Below, piece by piece: positions 48,383-59,474 of a stretch of DNA of 64,000 bases. The notes beneath the pieces are model-generated. The model was not told the DNA's origin and ran no database searches. It was given only the letters and a program-made list of their open reading frames with translations. Source of the DNA: Sipunculus nudus (lineage: Eukaryota > Annelida > Sipuncula > Golfingiida > Sipunculidae); the NCBI GenBank assembly GCA_026874595.1, contig CM049315.1, positions 61,441,389 through 61,505,388 of the forward strand, in the 5' to 3' direction. How positions within the stretch are numbered: the first letter of the stretch is position 1; every line of letters begins with the position of its first letter. The position numbers and the translations under genes were made by a program.

Positions 48383-51013
48383 AACAAGGGACCTATGGGT
48401 CACGACGCTCAGCTGTTATATATGATAAAAAAATATTATTTAGAAATGAGGCACATGCTGGCTTTGTGTGGTAATAAATATAAGCTGTATTATGAGTTGT
48501 TGTTGTTTAGCTTATGTATGATTTTGATAGTACCTTTGGAGACAGGGAAGAGGATTGATTTCATTTATTTTATTAACAAATGGAGTACTACTGTCACACA
48601 GATTTTGACTTGGCCATATAACTTATAAGCAGAACTTATAATATAAGAGTTTAACTATTTATTAAAAAAATTACAAATATTGTCCCAAATATAATTTTTA
48701 TTAAAAATAATAAGAGAATCATATGATTTTTTAAAATGAAATATAACTGATATGATTATTAAAATAATATTAAAGAATATATTCATGAATACATTTTGAA
48801 AGTATTTGCACGAGTATTCATATACTTTCATTTTTACCTGAATTCCCATTCTTTATGCAAGAAATTTTATAATGGAGTACATAATCATATTCGTATTTAA
48901 ATACAATTACAAAGTATTCGCACCATGTCTGGTATTTATTCAGTTTTCACCAAACAATGATGTTGAGAATCCAGAATATACAAAATTCACACATTTAAAT
49001 AATGACCATAAGTACCTGGTTTTATGGCTTTTATTTATATTAAAAAATAACTGTAAAAAATTCATTTTGGACTAATTTCACATCAATGTACACACTAGAC
49101 ACAGTAGGAATCTAGATTAATATAATCAACTGCATCTTTGTCTATCATTAATTTCCTTCATATAATCCTTAATGATTAGTAATGAATAATATGATTTACT
49201 TCTTTATCATTAAAAATGAACTGAAAAATGCCATAGGTGACTGCATGGTGTTATTTGGAATATGTGACATTCTACCCATCAATACAAGATTCTTATATCA
49301 TCAGTAACTGCAAGTTAATTTCCTGTTATTATAAACTAACAAATTCCTTTTCTATTTTTCTTTAATTTGTTATTAAAAACCAATAAAAATTTATTAATTT
49401 ATTGTTTATTGTTATGTTGTTGGTTAAAACTACTAGATGAGTTGGGTTGAACACCTGGATCAACTTTGGCTGGCCATAAGCTGCCTGGATTCTCCCCTCA
49501 AGCGTGCATAATTTGATGAAAGGTCAACAAGGTCAACATACAGGTGACTCAAGAGGGGCTGGAGAGAGCCAAAGTCTGACAGGGTCTCATAAAAAACATT
49601 AATAAAAGCTACAATTTTTGGCCAATTTCTTTCAGCTTTCTAAACTAAAAAGCTGAAATCCTTATGTGTGCATGATATGAAAATTATATCAACAGTGCTC
49701 ACAGGACACAAACGTGCCATGGTCACAGTTGGGCAAAATTTAAGGTACTAATTTTATATTTATACTAATAACTTATAAAATTTGAAAAATTCAGAACTAA
49801 TTTTGGGTATTCAATTGAATCTTGATTAAATAATGTTACATCCCTGACAAAAAAAATCTCTAGCTTCAGCAATGCCCTTGTTAAGGGAGTAAATATATTT
49901 CTTGATTTTTTACAAAGTGCATTATGTTTGGGCCCATAACTTTAAAAAAATACACAATACTGACATCATTTCTGGCATGTGCATAGTGAATGTATAGAAA
50001 AATATGTATATTATATATGATCAAAGTCAGAGCAGTGGTTTTGATATTAGGCAGTCTTAAAGTGTAACATTGGGTTTTTAATGAAAAAAATGAAGTTTTT
50101 CATTGATATCTCGAAGGAATTAAGTCCTAGTGACCAAATTCTTGGCATGGTAGGGGATTTTGGAGAAATCTAACTGTATGCCAAATTTAAGGAACTCAGA
50201 GCTGAAGCTCGGGAGCTGAGCTCTAGCAAACTGCATAACACTAGCAATATGTGACATGGTGCTTGAAAACTTGAATAAAATCTACAGTTTTTGATCAACT
50301 GGTTTCAAATTTTTGGTGTTAACAGTTGAAATGCTAACAAAAACATGCTGTGAAAATTAAATCCACAGCAGTTACAGCAAAAAAACGTGCCATGGTCAAA
50401 GTTGGGCAAAATTTAAGGTACCAATTTTTTATTTTTGCTAATATTTTAAAAAATTTAAAAGATTTTGATCTAATTTTGGGTATACAATTTTATTTTGATT
50501 AATAAAAGTAATATTACTGGAAAAAAAGTGCTTAGCTTTAACAAGTTTTGTGTTAAGTGATAAAATTTCTTTCCTGATTATTTACAAAATGCATTATGTT
50601 TGGGCCCATAACTTTTTTAAATTAAATAATACAGACCTAATTTCTGGAATGTACATAGGAATTATATAGAGGATTATTTATAGGAAATAAGAGGAAAAAC
50701 AGATGAGTGGTTTTGATATTAGGCAGTCCTAAAGTGTGAAAATAGGTTTTTAATAAAAATTGAGGTTTTTCCTTAATTTCTCAAAGGAATGAAGTCGCAA
50801 AGACCCAGTTTTCGGCTTGGTAGGAGATCTTGGGGACATCTAACATTATGCTGAATTTTGGATTCCTAGGTCTTACGGTTTCAAAACGTGCCACATCTAC
50901 GGACGGACGGACGGACGGACGGACGGACGGACGGACAGACGGACAGACGGACGGACGACGGACAATGGACCACGACTATAGCTCAGATGACTTATAGTCA
51001 GCTGAGCTAAAAA
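48383..51013 (+). mobile_element. Family A-long element, copy L5, complete (2.63 kb)
   Basis: The 5' end is AACAAGGGACCTATGGGTCA then GACGCTCAGCTG. Two ~620-bp terminal cores lie in 49590-50200 and 50270-50900. The 3' end is a clean (ACGG)n run (about 50899-50960) plus the hairpin and A tail (50981-51013). This is the best reference copy because it lacks large insertions. Confidence 0.78.
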
Positions 51014-51822
51014 CCATGCATGCTGCCATTATTGTAAAGTTTACCACCTACCTCTCTGTTCACTCTGAAGATGAACTATGTGATGGAATAAAACATGGCA
51101 TCACAGCAAAATGAACATATACACCCGGGAAGATGGGGTACTTTTGTCTCTTGTTTGGTTCTGTCCTGAATCTTGACGTAAACAGTATTTTTATTGGATA
51201 TATATATAAGGATTGGGAAACAGGACATAGCCCAACATAAAGTCCTCTCCTGATACATACATAAAGGACTGAATTGTCAGCTTTGAAACTAAAAAATAAT
51301 ATGCAATAATCATGAATAATTCCTCTCGAGACAATTTTTAGTTACACTGAAAATCTTTATTTATTAACTAAGAGTATGAGAAAGAAGATTAAATCTAAAC
51401 GGAAGTATGTACTATAAAATAAATTTATGTGAAATATATATGAAAATAATATAAAATGTACAAGTATGCATATAATTATGAATCAATATTTTGCATATGT
51501 TTGGGCCTTTACAATGGGTTGCTTTCAAATTTCATGTATTCAAGAGTTCATACAATTATCTTATAATTTTGATTGGAAATGCCCAAATAATGACCATTGA
51601 GGTTTCAAAATATAAAAGAAAAAACAGAATTAAAGAAGCTGAAATCATTAAGATCTCCAGTATCATTAGGCTTCTTGTAAATGACAGACTGTCAGTATAA
51701 GAAAATTGTGTAGGTAACTGGATGATATAGGTGCTTGTAATATTATTTAAACATGTGGTTGTAGTGCTAGTTTATAGCACTCATGGCTGCCCAAGGTCTA
51801 GAATCCTCCGATCAGTTTAAGT
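51014..51822. other. Intron 1 sequence without recognised feature
   Basis: AT-rich. A 69-codon frame at 51491-51700 has no recognisable similarity. Confidence 0.35.
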
Positions 51823-52110
51823 AATAGTAATATAGCAATAGTAATATATACCCCAGTAATAGTAATAGTAATAGTAATAGTAATAGAAGACAAAATGTGG
51901 TAATAGTAATAGTAATAGTAATATGAGAAATTGAAAGTAATAGTAATAGTAATAGTAATAAACAACTGTAATATTTAGACCCCATGTCTGACAGGTACAA
52001 GTAGTAAAGTACTTGTGAAAAGGTCAGGTACAGGTAAAGAATTTTGTGGAGTACCGTTCCGAGATACAGGTCCAGGTCCTTAAGAAAGTACCAACTACCT
52101 AGGTACAGGT
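51823..52110. repeat. (TAATAG)n and GGTACAGGTAC tract
   Basis: Simple repeats at 51823-51965 are followed by CAGGTAC-rich sequence to 52110, the counterpart of 47214-47440. Confidence 0.7.
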
Positions 52111-54178
52111 ACATTTCATAAACATTTTAACTATGACCATTGTATTTAAATTTTATCTATATATGTGATAATAAGTTTTAGTAGAATGGCAAAATATATT
52201 ATAAATAAGTTTTAAATGATCACTCTCTTTGTCTTCAGGAAAAACATAAGCCTTGAAAATATATACAGGACAGCCTTTAGTAAAAGTTATATATATATAT
52301 ATATATGAAGCTGATAAATTTACAAAGTTATTAATACAGAAATATTAAACTTTCATTCATATACTAAAATATCATGAATCTTATGTCTATATATTAAATA
52401 GGAACAATAAGCATGTTAATGGCAGAAAATCACACTGAGGAATGTTTCGAGAATTAAGAGCCACAGAATTTTCTGATCAGGGGACTTTGTTTTCTGACAA
52501 ATGAATAGTTTTCCTTTGTAGAAAGTTCAGTGATATGTGTATTTTCTTCAATTATTTATTTACTCTTCACCAGTGTTCTGTGTATACTATACATCAACAT
52601 GGGGCATGTGAGCAACCTTATTCATATCATTTGCTGGTTGCCCTTACTTTGTGCTGATAATGCCACAATGAACTTACTGTTTAGAGGCTGAAGGTAGACC
52701 AGCTTGCCAAACCATCTCGCCTACTCAACTTAAAGGCTGCAAGGATTAAAGCTTGGCAATTACCCCTGCCTGGGTTAATGCCTGGAGCTGTGTTTCAGTA
52801 GACTTCAGTAGAAAGCCAAGTTTTGTGGCTCAACATGGCTTGCAAAATGTCAGCCAGCTTAAACTGACCTGAAAGCCTCATCAGGTAATTTGTTTAAATA
52901 AAATGGGTATTTTGTAATATATCAAAATTTATTTTTTTGTATAAATTTTCCTCAAACCAAACTGAGCTGCACAAAATCGGCTCACTTTGGCTTAATAAAA
53001 TATTGGCGGCGCCTCCTGATAATCTTGGCTTGACTTGGCTTGATCTTAACTCGGCTGGAGGCACAAAATGGCGGTGGTGCACGGCTCTAGTTAGATAACT
53101 GCCCTGACAAGGATGACAGCTTTGTACATAGTACATACATATAATGTCATTGACCCAAGCCTGATATCTATTTCCAGAATTATCCATGTACCTTGAGTAC
53201 CTTATTCCAGGTAAAGGTACTTCAGTTCAATATACTGGTACTTCCTACTGATGACAGCCAGGTAAGGTATAGGTACAGGTATTCTGAATTGTGTACCTAG
53301 GTACAGGTCCAGGTACAGGGTGCAAACCAAGATGCCGTATCAGTCCCTATACAGACTGAGAGCACTGCATGCTTTCTAGTGGTGCCCTGTCTGATATTAG
53401 TCAATGTCTCTCCTTTACCCAAATAACCAAACATTATCTAGCTAACAAAGCCTTAACTATGACACCTTACTTGTTTTCTTGCTGAAATAAGAATATGAAA
53501 CATATTATCCAGGTGCAAAATTAGGTAGGGGTGTGAGCAAGTTTCTAACCAGAATTGACATGTTGCTGATAGAATCAAAGTCACAGGCAGCAGCCAGTTT
53601 TCAAAATCCTTCTTCTGATTGGCTGGTAGGTTTCTGGCTCATTCATCATGGAAATCCAAGCATAAGATTTACTACCTGGTCCCTGAAATACTGTCATCTG
53701 GTGACTTATAAAATATAATGGCTCCAAGCTGGCCTTGGTACCTGCATATTTTTTTGTTAAGGAATGGTTTACACACCCAGGTAAAGACCCATTTTTGTTT
53801 ATTTTAAGCTAATTATATGATTTATTTAAAAAATCTCTGTTCTCACTCGCACATCAATATTTTACATAGTGCTTGTATGTCTCACTGGGAGTGGGTGGCT
53901 TACTACGTAGGCTAGTGCCAACCCTGATGCAAACCTTATCTCCTCAAGCTCTTTGTTACTATATATAGTATATTCAGATTCAGTAAGAAATAAATTTCCT
54001 AAGGGCCAGATCTCCTCATTAGCAGATATTTAGTGTCTGGAATTAAAGACAGCTTTATCTTCAATACTGCATAGAAACTGAGGTGGAGGAGGGGGTGTGG
54101 TCCCCACCGGTCCCCACCCATACCCCCTCCAAAGTTAATTTAATCATACAAGTTATAATATGGAACAAAGCGACTAAC
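52111..54178. other. Start of intron 1 next to exon 1
   Basis: Starts (gene direction) with the GTTAGT donor. A further GGTACAGGT-rich patch is at 53205-53330 and an (AT)n at 52292-52307. No coding feature recognised. Confidence 0.4.
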
Positions 54179-54643
54179 CATTTCTTCATGAGGTGCCCGG
54201 AACACATAGCAACAAAACGGCAGATCCGAGTTTGGTCTGGTAAGGTAAGCAAACACTGTTGGGTCATGCTGTGGCCTTGCAAACCTTGACAGACTTTTCA
54301 GAGAATGCTCGAACAAGACATGTTCATTATTATTATCCGTCGCTCTTAAACAGTGCGATAATATGTGTATTGTCACTCGTTTCTCCACCGCTCTTCGTTT
54401 CACGTCAGCAAGGACCCACGGCAACATTGGCTGTGTGTAACGTCTGTCGAGCTGCGACTCTCCCAAATATATCACCTGGAAAACGCTAGTTTTAAGGTGA
54501 ACATTGCCGGCAGGCTGAGAGACTAGGCCGAGTGATGCCTGACTGACGCCCACCTGGACCGGGCTGGAGTCCGACTCGCTCCCAAACGAACCCACTCCGC
54601 TGTCCAGCAGCGACTGGGCATGTTGCTTGTCTGCAGAAGCCAT
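54179..54643 (-). CDS. TBC1D1/TBC1D4: TBC1D1/4-like RabGAP, coding exon 1 (start codon and PTB1)
   Basis: This exon encodes residues 1-155. Residues 1-45 are a Ser/Gln-rich leader (MASADKQHAQ...) without a signal peptide. From about residue 46 the PTB/PID fold begins (TSVFQVIYLGESQLDRRYTQ), followed by the family motif PMLPWVLADVKR at 73-84 (PMLPWVVAEVRR in human TBC1D1), HDPTVFAYL near 136-144 (HDPSYFACL) and CCYVFRAPHEEM at 144-155. The ATG at 54643 is supported by an in-frame TGA eight codons upstream (54668-54670). The exon ends after Met155 at a GTTAGT donor (54173-54178), phase 0. The next acceptor, 18.8 kb away, restores the human-like sequence across the junction (FKADDQTK|VPEII in human). 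The open frame runs 13 codons past the donor into the intron and that extension is not coding. A non-coding exon further upstream cannot be excluded. Confidence 0.92.
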
Positions 54644-54960
54644 TGTTTTACAGCCTGCGTCTTGATGTCACTTTTATTTTCAATGATGACCCACTAATGG
54701 CACTAGCATGTCTCAGTACGTGAAAGTGGACGATCTCGTCAGGTGAACAGTCCCACTCAGTCACAGTGTCCCAGCATCTCTGACAGCTCTCTTGATGGAC
54801 TACCGTAATCCAGCTCCACTGTTTCTAACACCCGGACCACACGACCTCGGAAACGGGCATTTTTTAAATCACACGGTCTGAACGTTTTCACTTCACATGG
54901 AAAACTAACAAATTAGTCATACCAACTGTGCATCATCATAAGGCATTCCTGCTTATGAAA
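54644..54960 (-). promoter_or_regulatory. 5' leader and presumed promoter region of the TBC1D1/4-like gene
   Basis: This stretch lies directly upstream of the start codon. It is richer in CpG than the surrounding introns and free of the intronic repeat families. A YAG (CGCAG at about 54656-54660) sits just before the ATG, so a spliced 5' UTR exon is possible. I see no clear TATA box, and the transcription start cannot be placed from sequence alone. Confidence 0.35.
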
Positions 54961-55889
54961 GTAGAACACAACCATTCGATCACTGATCAGTATGCACAAT
55001 CATCCACACATATGACCGGTCATCATGAGGGCTGGTCCAAATAAAATAACCTTACGTCTATTGTTTTGTACTGGTATTATGGGACCGGATATAAAAAGAA
55101 AACATCATACACACACTTGCTGTGATGAAATATCGAGTAAAAAGCGTGCTATTCCAGGCAAGTTTATATGTTGTCTTCCCATGCGATACTGGGACTAAGA
55201 TGTTAGGGCTATTCCATTATAATTTCAATTGTTTTATGTTAGCTTAAAAAGCAAGGAACACTATATCTGTCTTGCGGCTTTATATATATCACTGACAGTT
55301 CTCTCTGCATGAAAGTATACATTATCAAAGTTTTTAAATACATATTTAAATTACAAGCTTGTGCCATAGTGTACATAGTGTACATAAGCATGTACAGATA
55401 ATTTATATATATATACCAAAATTATCCTAAAATGGTTTTAACCAATAGGCCTATATATTTAAACTGACAATACAAAAGGGGGGAAAATTTCTTCAACTGT
55501 TATGTTAGGAAAAATAATTTTTTCTAAACAAAATTGTTCAAAGTAGCCCGAACTTTTTTTAGAGTAGCTTCATATCTTACAGGAGAGTGACCGCGGGGAT
55601 CGGGTTCGACTAGCAGATCGAGTGTCGATCGGCGGAGCCAAAGTCCAGTCTCGTTTTAAACTTAAATTTATAATTAAATTGTTATTCCACCAACCTCAAT
55701 GCATATTAACAGAACGAATAGACCTACTCGCCAGTCAAACAACCAACTTACCGGTAATCTACAAGGCCAGAGCTGCAGAGGCGTAGAAAAGCAGATCAAA
55801 AGTGTGTGTTTGTGGGGGGGGGGGGGGGGGGTGATATTTAGGAATTTGAAAGATGATGGTGGATGCAATGTGTATGTATGTATATGTTA
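54961..55889. other. Upstream flank, no gene seen
   Basis: Contains a B-box-like GGGTTCGACT at about 55604 without a credible tRNA fold and a G18 run at 55814-55831. Confidence 0.35.
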
Positions 55890-56822
55890 CAGTCAATCTG
55901 TGAAATGAGTCATTTCATGAAATGCCTAAACATTTCAGTCATTTCGCGAAATGCTTGTGACCACCAGTCCTTACATGAAATAACGAAAATGTTAAGTCAT
56001 TAATGACTGAAATTTATGCCCGGTCATTACACGATATGACTGAATTTAAAAAAAAGATATAACATAAGTTGATACCATTTTGATAACCTTATTTGTCAAC
56101 CAATTAAGGTTCACCAGACAGTTTTAATTGATGTAAGTGCTCAGTGATAGTGATCCTCGATTTATTTTACTTTTACTATACTGTTTAACACTAATACTAC
56201 TGTTTTAATTTGCAACTATCAGACTGATCAACTATCAGCATGCATGACGAGTGACATTGGGATAGGCCTACTTTTTTAGTTTATCTCTAGGGCCATTCGG
56301 TCTCGTCCACTGTGACCAGTACGTGGCTTGATGAGCACGTACGTTTGATGCTGACGTAACGTTACTGTTTTCATATAGTCACGTGATATCACACTTTCTC
56401 TCAAACTGAAGGGGATAAAAAAGTGACAATTGCTCATATATAATGAATTCCAAATTAGCTAACTTGTATGCTACTTTATTTGATTACTGAATAGTGAGAA
56501 ATTACTCTCCAGAACTTCCTGGTCATTAAACAACAAAAATCACTTCTATTACAATTTGTTCAGGGATTGGCTTAAAAATCGATTAGGCCTAAAATGACTA
56601 TTGACCATTGTATAGGAGATATCCTAACAACCCCAATTCTGTTGTAAAATAAGTGGCCAGTTGCTTAAACAACTTCCTGACAATTAAATATCTGCTCATA
56701 TCTCACTGTTTTTCCCCCTTTTACACAGATTGCCTGATTTGCAGTCCCCTTCATTTTCAGTTATTTCATGATATGACTGAACATTTTAGTCATTTCTCGT
56801 ATACTGACCGTCACTTGTCTGT
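55890..56822. repeat. Region bounded by inverted, palindrome-rich GAAATGA blocks
   Basis: The left side has GTCATTTCATGAAATGCC, CAGTCATTTCGCGAAATG and GTCATTAATGACTGAAAT; the right side (56758-56810) has the opposite orientation (TTATTTCATGATATGACTGA, TTTTAGTCATTTCTCG). Together they resemble a MITE-like element about 0.9 kb long, but I could not find a target duplication. Confidence 0.45.
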
Positions 56823-56934
56823 CACCTGATGGAGCCTGTGAGCTCCGCAAGCTCATGCAACCTATTAAAAAACTAAGGCGTTAACTCTCATTTATACTTG
56901 ACTATACGTGAAGACTAACACGGCTAAATGTACT

Positions 56935-56936
<2 letters not shown>

Positions 56937-56990
<54 letters not shown>
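56937..56990. repeat. (AT)n microsatellite
   Basis: A pure TA dinucleotide run just left of the large palindrome. Confidence 0.95.
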
Positions 56991-56993
<3 letters not shown>

Positions 56994-57046
56994 GGTAGTG
57001 TTACCCTCCGATGTAAAGTGCTCTATGGCCTACAAGCTAGGCCAGA

Positions 57047-57201
57047 GCGGTATAACTCTGAAGAAAAACAACACTGTAAATTCACAACAGACTGTTTCAC
57101 GGGATGCGACCCGATCATCAGGTGAATGTGGTTAGAATTCTAACCACATTCACCTGATGATCGGGTCGCATCCCGTGATACAGTGTTGTTTTTCTTCAGA
57201 G

Positions 57202-57203
<2 letters not shown>
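57047..57203. repeat. Long palindrome with near-perfect 41-bp arms, flanked by AT runs
   Basis: Centred on GAATTC between 57137 and 57138. 57099-57176 (78 bp) is a perfect palindrome, extending two more base pairs each side. Beyond it the arms continue (AACTCTGAAGAAAAACAACA) but the left arm has about 18 extra bases. Confidence 0.9.

Positions 57204-57278
<75 letters not shown>
57202..57278. repeat. (AT)n microsatellite
   Basis: A pure TA run directly right of the palindrome arm. Confidence 0.95.
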
Positions 57279-57279
<1 letters not shown>

Positions 57280-57442
57280 GAAACCAAAAAATGCGTTTGG
57301 GCGGCCCAATAGTAGACTGTTTCCAACTGATGCCTAATATACGGTACCCCAAGTACTGAAGATGCGAAGCGCTTAAGATTAGGAGTATACATGTACGTGT
57401 ACGTGGGAGGGGGCCTTGCACTTAGCATGGTTCCCAGCCTCG

Positions 57443-57514
57443 GCATTCGGAACTCCTCGGCCGAATCCGTTGCCTTCCAGCGGCCAACGGATTTTTCCGA
57501 ATAGTTCCGAATGC
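57443..57514. other. 72-nt imperfect hairpin
   Basis: The outer 12-bp stem GCATTCGGAACT / AGTTCCGAATGC and the inner 9-bp stem AATCCGTTG / CAACGGATT are in register, with four more pairs between them and a 12-nt loop (57473-57484). About 25 of 30 positions pair. The size fits a pre-miRNA-like fold or a MITE tip; nothing in the sequence decides between them. Confidence 0.6.
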
Positions 57515-59474
57515 GCTCACGGAACAAACAAACCCTCAACCTCCGCGCAGAAATATATAAGGGTTATATTGTGCACAAAGATGACCTGACATTTGACCCT
57601 GTCACTTTCTCACTTGTATGATCGGTAAATGTAAACAACATGTGACTCTCGGCCCCTTGGCACCCATGTCTTATGTCACCATACAATAATGGTTAATACC
57701 TCAATTCATGCAAGTCATCCTTTTGCATAATTTTGGAAAGGCCAAAATAAGTGTCGCTGCACTATTACCGTGCATCTACATCTTCAACAGTTCTGGAAAT
57801 AGTTGTATCACGTAAAGTATCCAAGGAAGCACGTGCATAAATTTGTGTTCATATTTACAATAGGCCTACCGCGTCACACATATTGATTAATTACACCGCA
57901 AAATAAATCCACAGGTTTATCAATATATTGTCGAAGCATACTCCAAATTTGCTCCATTTACTAAGTTTTAGTAAGTTACGCTTCTCATGCGAAATATGGC
58001 TCGATTTCAGCCCATAAGGGTGTTGTGCGCGCGAACGTGTGCATGAGACCTATCCTCGATATTCTTAGACAGATCTCATGTGTGGAGAATGATAAACTGG
58101 TTACATCATCCTCCCACAATGCACCGCGCGTACCACAGCAGAGCCACGTGTAAGGATGTTTACAGGCATATACTGCTTTGCTCGCTTCGAAACACCGTGA
58201 TGTAGGCCTATACTCGTCAGCTGATGTTAAACGCTTACCCTTTTATGCAGTGATTTAAATAAGCACATTAAATGCGGTTACTCTATTAAAACGTCAGGGC
58301 GCAGGGCATTGCACGTACGGCACTGAAAGTGACAAATTTACCCATGTATGACTAATTCAGATCTGCCAGATTTAATTTGTTCTACTTGGCCATCAATCAG
58401 ATAAAAGTGAAGTTGACTTTAATGAATATGCATTTGTGCGTTGGTATTAATTTTGTGTCACCTTCTTGTATTATATGCTCTCCATTAAAGTAAAATTGGA
58501 AATTCCATCAAGGATGATAATGAATTTGCAAAGAAATTGAAAATTGAAAACTAAATTTTCTTTGCTTTAATATATGCTGAGATGCACTTCCAAAAAAAGG
58601 TAATTACTATAGATAGCGGAATCACCCATGGAACTGATAGTTACCATACACCAAAGAGGATCCAAAAATTTATAAAGCACTGACATCAGTGAAGTTATCT
58701 AAGATTGGTTAATATTACGTGTATTATCATATAATGCTACCTGTGATTCGAAAGGAACTCGAGTGAATTTGTTACTGATATATAAAGCTGATTAAACGAA
58801 AACTGTTTACGTCAGTCTGGTGAAGTCCAGTTATCCCCAAAAAACTTTCAGTTTAGTTTGCCTACATGAAAATTGGGGGGGGGGGGGGGGGCTATGGCCA
58901 CTCTGGCCCTCCCACTTGCTACGCCACTGCGACCTATACAGAGCAATTAAACCATGCATGCACATACTGATCTTCACCATCCTGGCAATGCATCATGAAC
59001 CTGAATGATTAGTGGTCTTTGCCTTTGCCCCTCAACTACATGGGATCCTGATGAATGGCACTGAGATATATGATAACTATCTGGATCTTAGTGATCTTAC
59101 TGAATGCGTTTGTCATGGGTCCTGACGCTGAATTACATTAAATTTATGATATTTTGACAAAAACGCGCATAACACTGTCTGCAAGCCAGAGTTTTTCTAA
59201 CTGCAAGTTAATTATATGAACCATTATTCAATGAAAAATTAAAGCAAGATGATCTTGAAACAGTATAGCCGGAGGAACTCCTGCAGATATCTGGTATTCC
59301 TGTGTAGCTGCTTATTTATTCCGGGGGGATATTGGGCTTGGGCAACACGCACTCGCACAATTTAAAGAGATAAAATAACACCTTTTTACTGGAATAAAAT
59401 TTAGAGCCTAAACCTTCAAAATATCAGGATTGCATATTATTATCTAGACTTATAAATGAAACAAAGATACTTAC
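57515..59474. other. Upstream flank, no gene seen
   Basis: Mixed sequence with a CpG-containing patch near 58020-58150 and a G17 run at 58875-58891. At 58915-58929 GCTACGCCACTG, read on the minus strand as CAGTGGCGTAGC, looks like the end of a DNA transposon, but no partner end with a target duplication was found. Confidence 0.35.

Larger units (their letters stand above)
10709..54670 (-). other. TBC1D1/TBC1D4: 5' part of a TBC1D1/TBC1D4-type RabGAP gene (locus span, four coding exons)
   Basis: The four minus-strand exons listed separately join in one frame (155, 228 and 32 codons, then 42 codons plus one base) and align in order with the N-terminal half of TBC1D1/TBC1D4 as I know the family: PTB1, PTB2 split by a long loop, then the conserved CPMHxLHKLC segment. 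Introns run 35351-54178, 18836-34666 and 10836-18739; intron 4 starts at 10708 and leaves the window. In vertebrates these proteins restrain Rab8/10/14-dependent vesicle traffic, including insulin- and AMPK-regulated GLUT4 export; Drosophila pollux is the fly relative. The catalytic TBC domain is not in this window, so GAP activity here is inferred from the family. Invertebrates usually have a single pro-orthologue, so I cannot say TBC1D1 rather than TBC1D4. Confidence 0.9.

Noticed and set aside
47214-53927. A single large hAT element bounded by CAGGGTTGG (47214) and CCAACCCTG (53919)
   Set aside because: The flanking 8 bp do not match, and the interval contains a complete A-long element and unrelated sequence.
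55590-55650. tRNA gene suggested by a GGTTCGA B-box
   Set aside because: No matching A box or cloverleaf could be drawn around it.
56928-57421. Frames rich in Tyr-Ile
   Set aside because: They are translations of the AT microsatellites.
55776-58929. A 3.15-kb transposon bounded by CAGAGGCGTAG and CTACGCCACTG
   Set aside because: The ends are similar, but no target duplication exists and the arms do not extend beyond about 11 bp.
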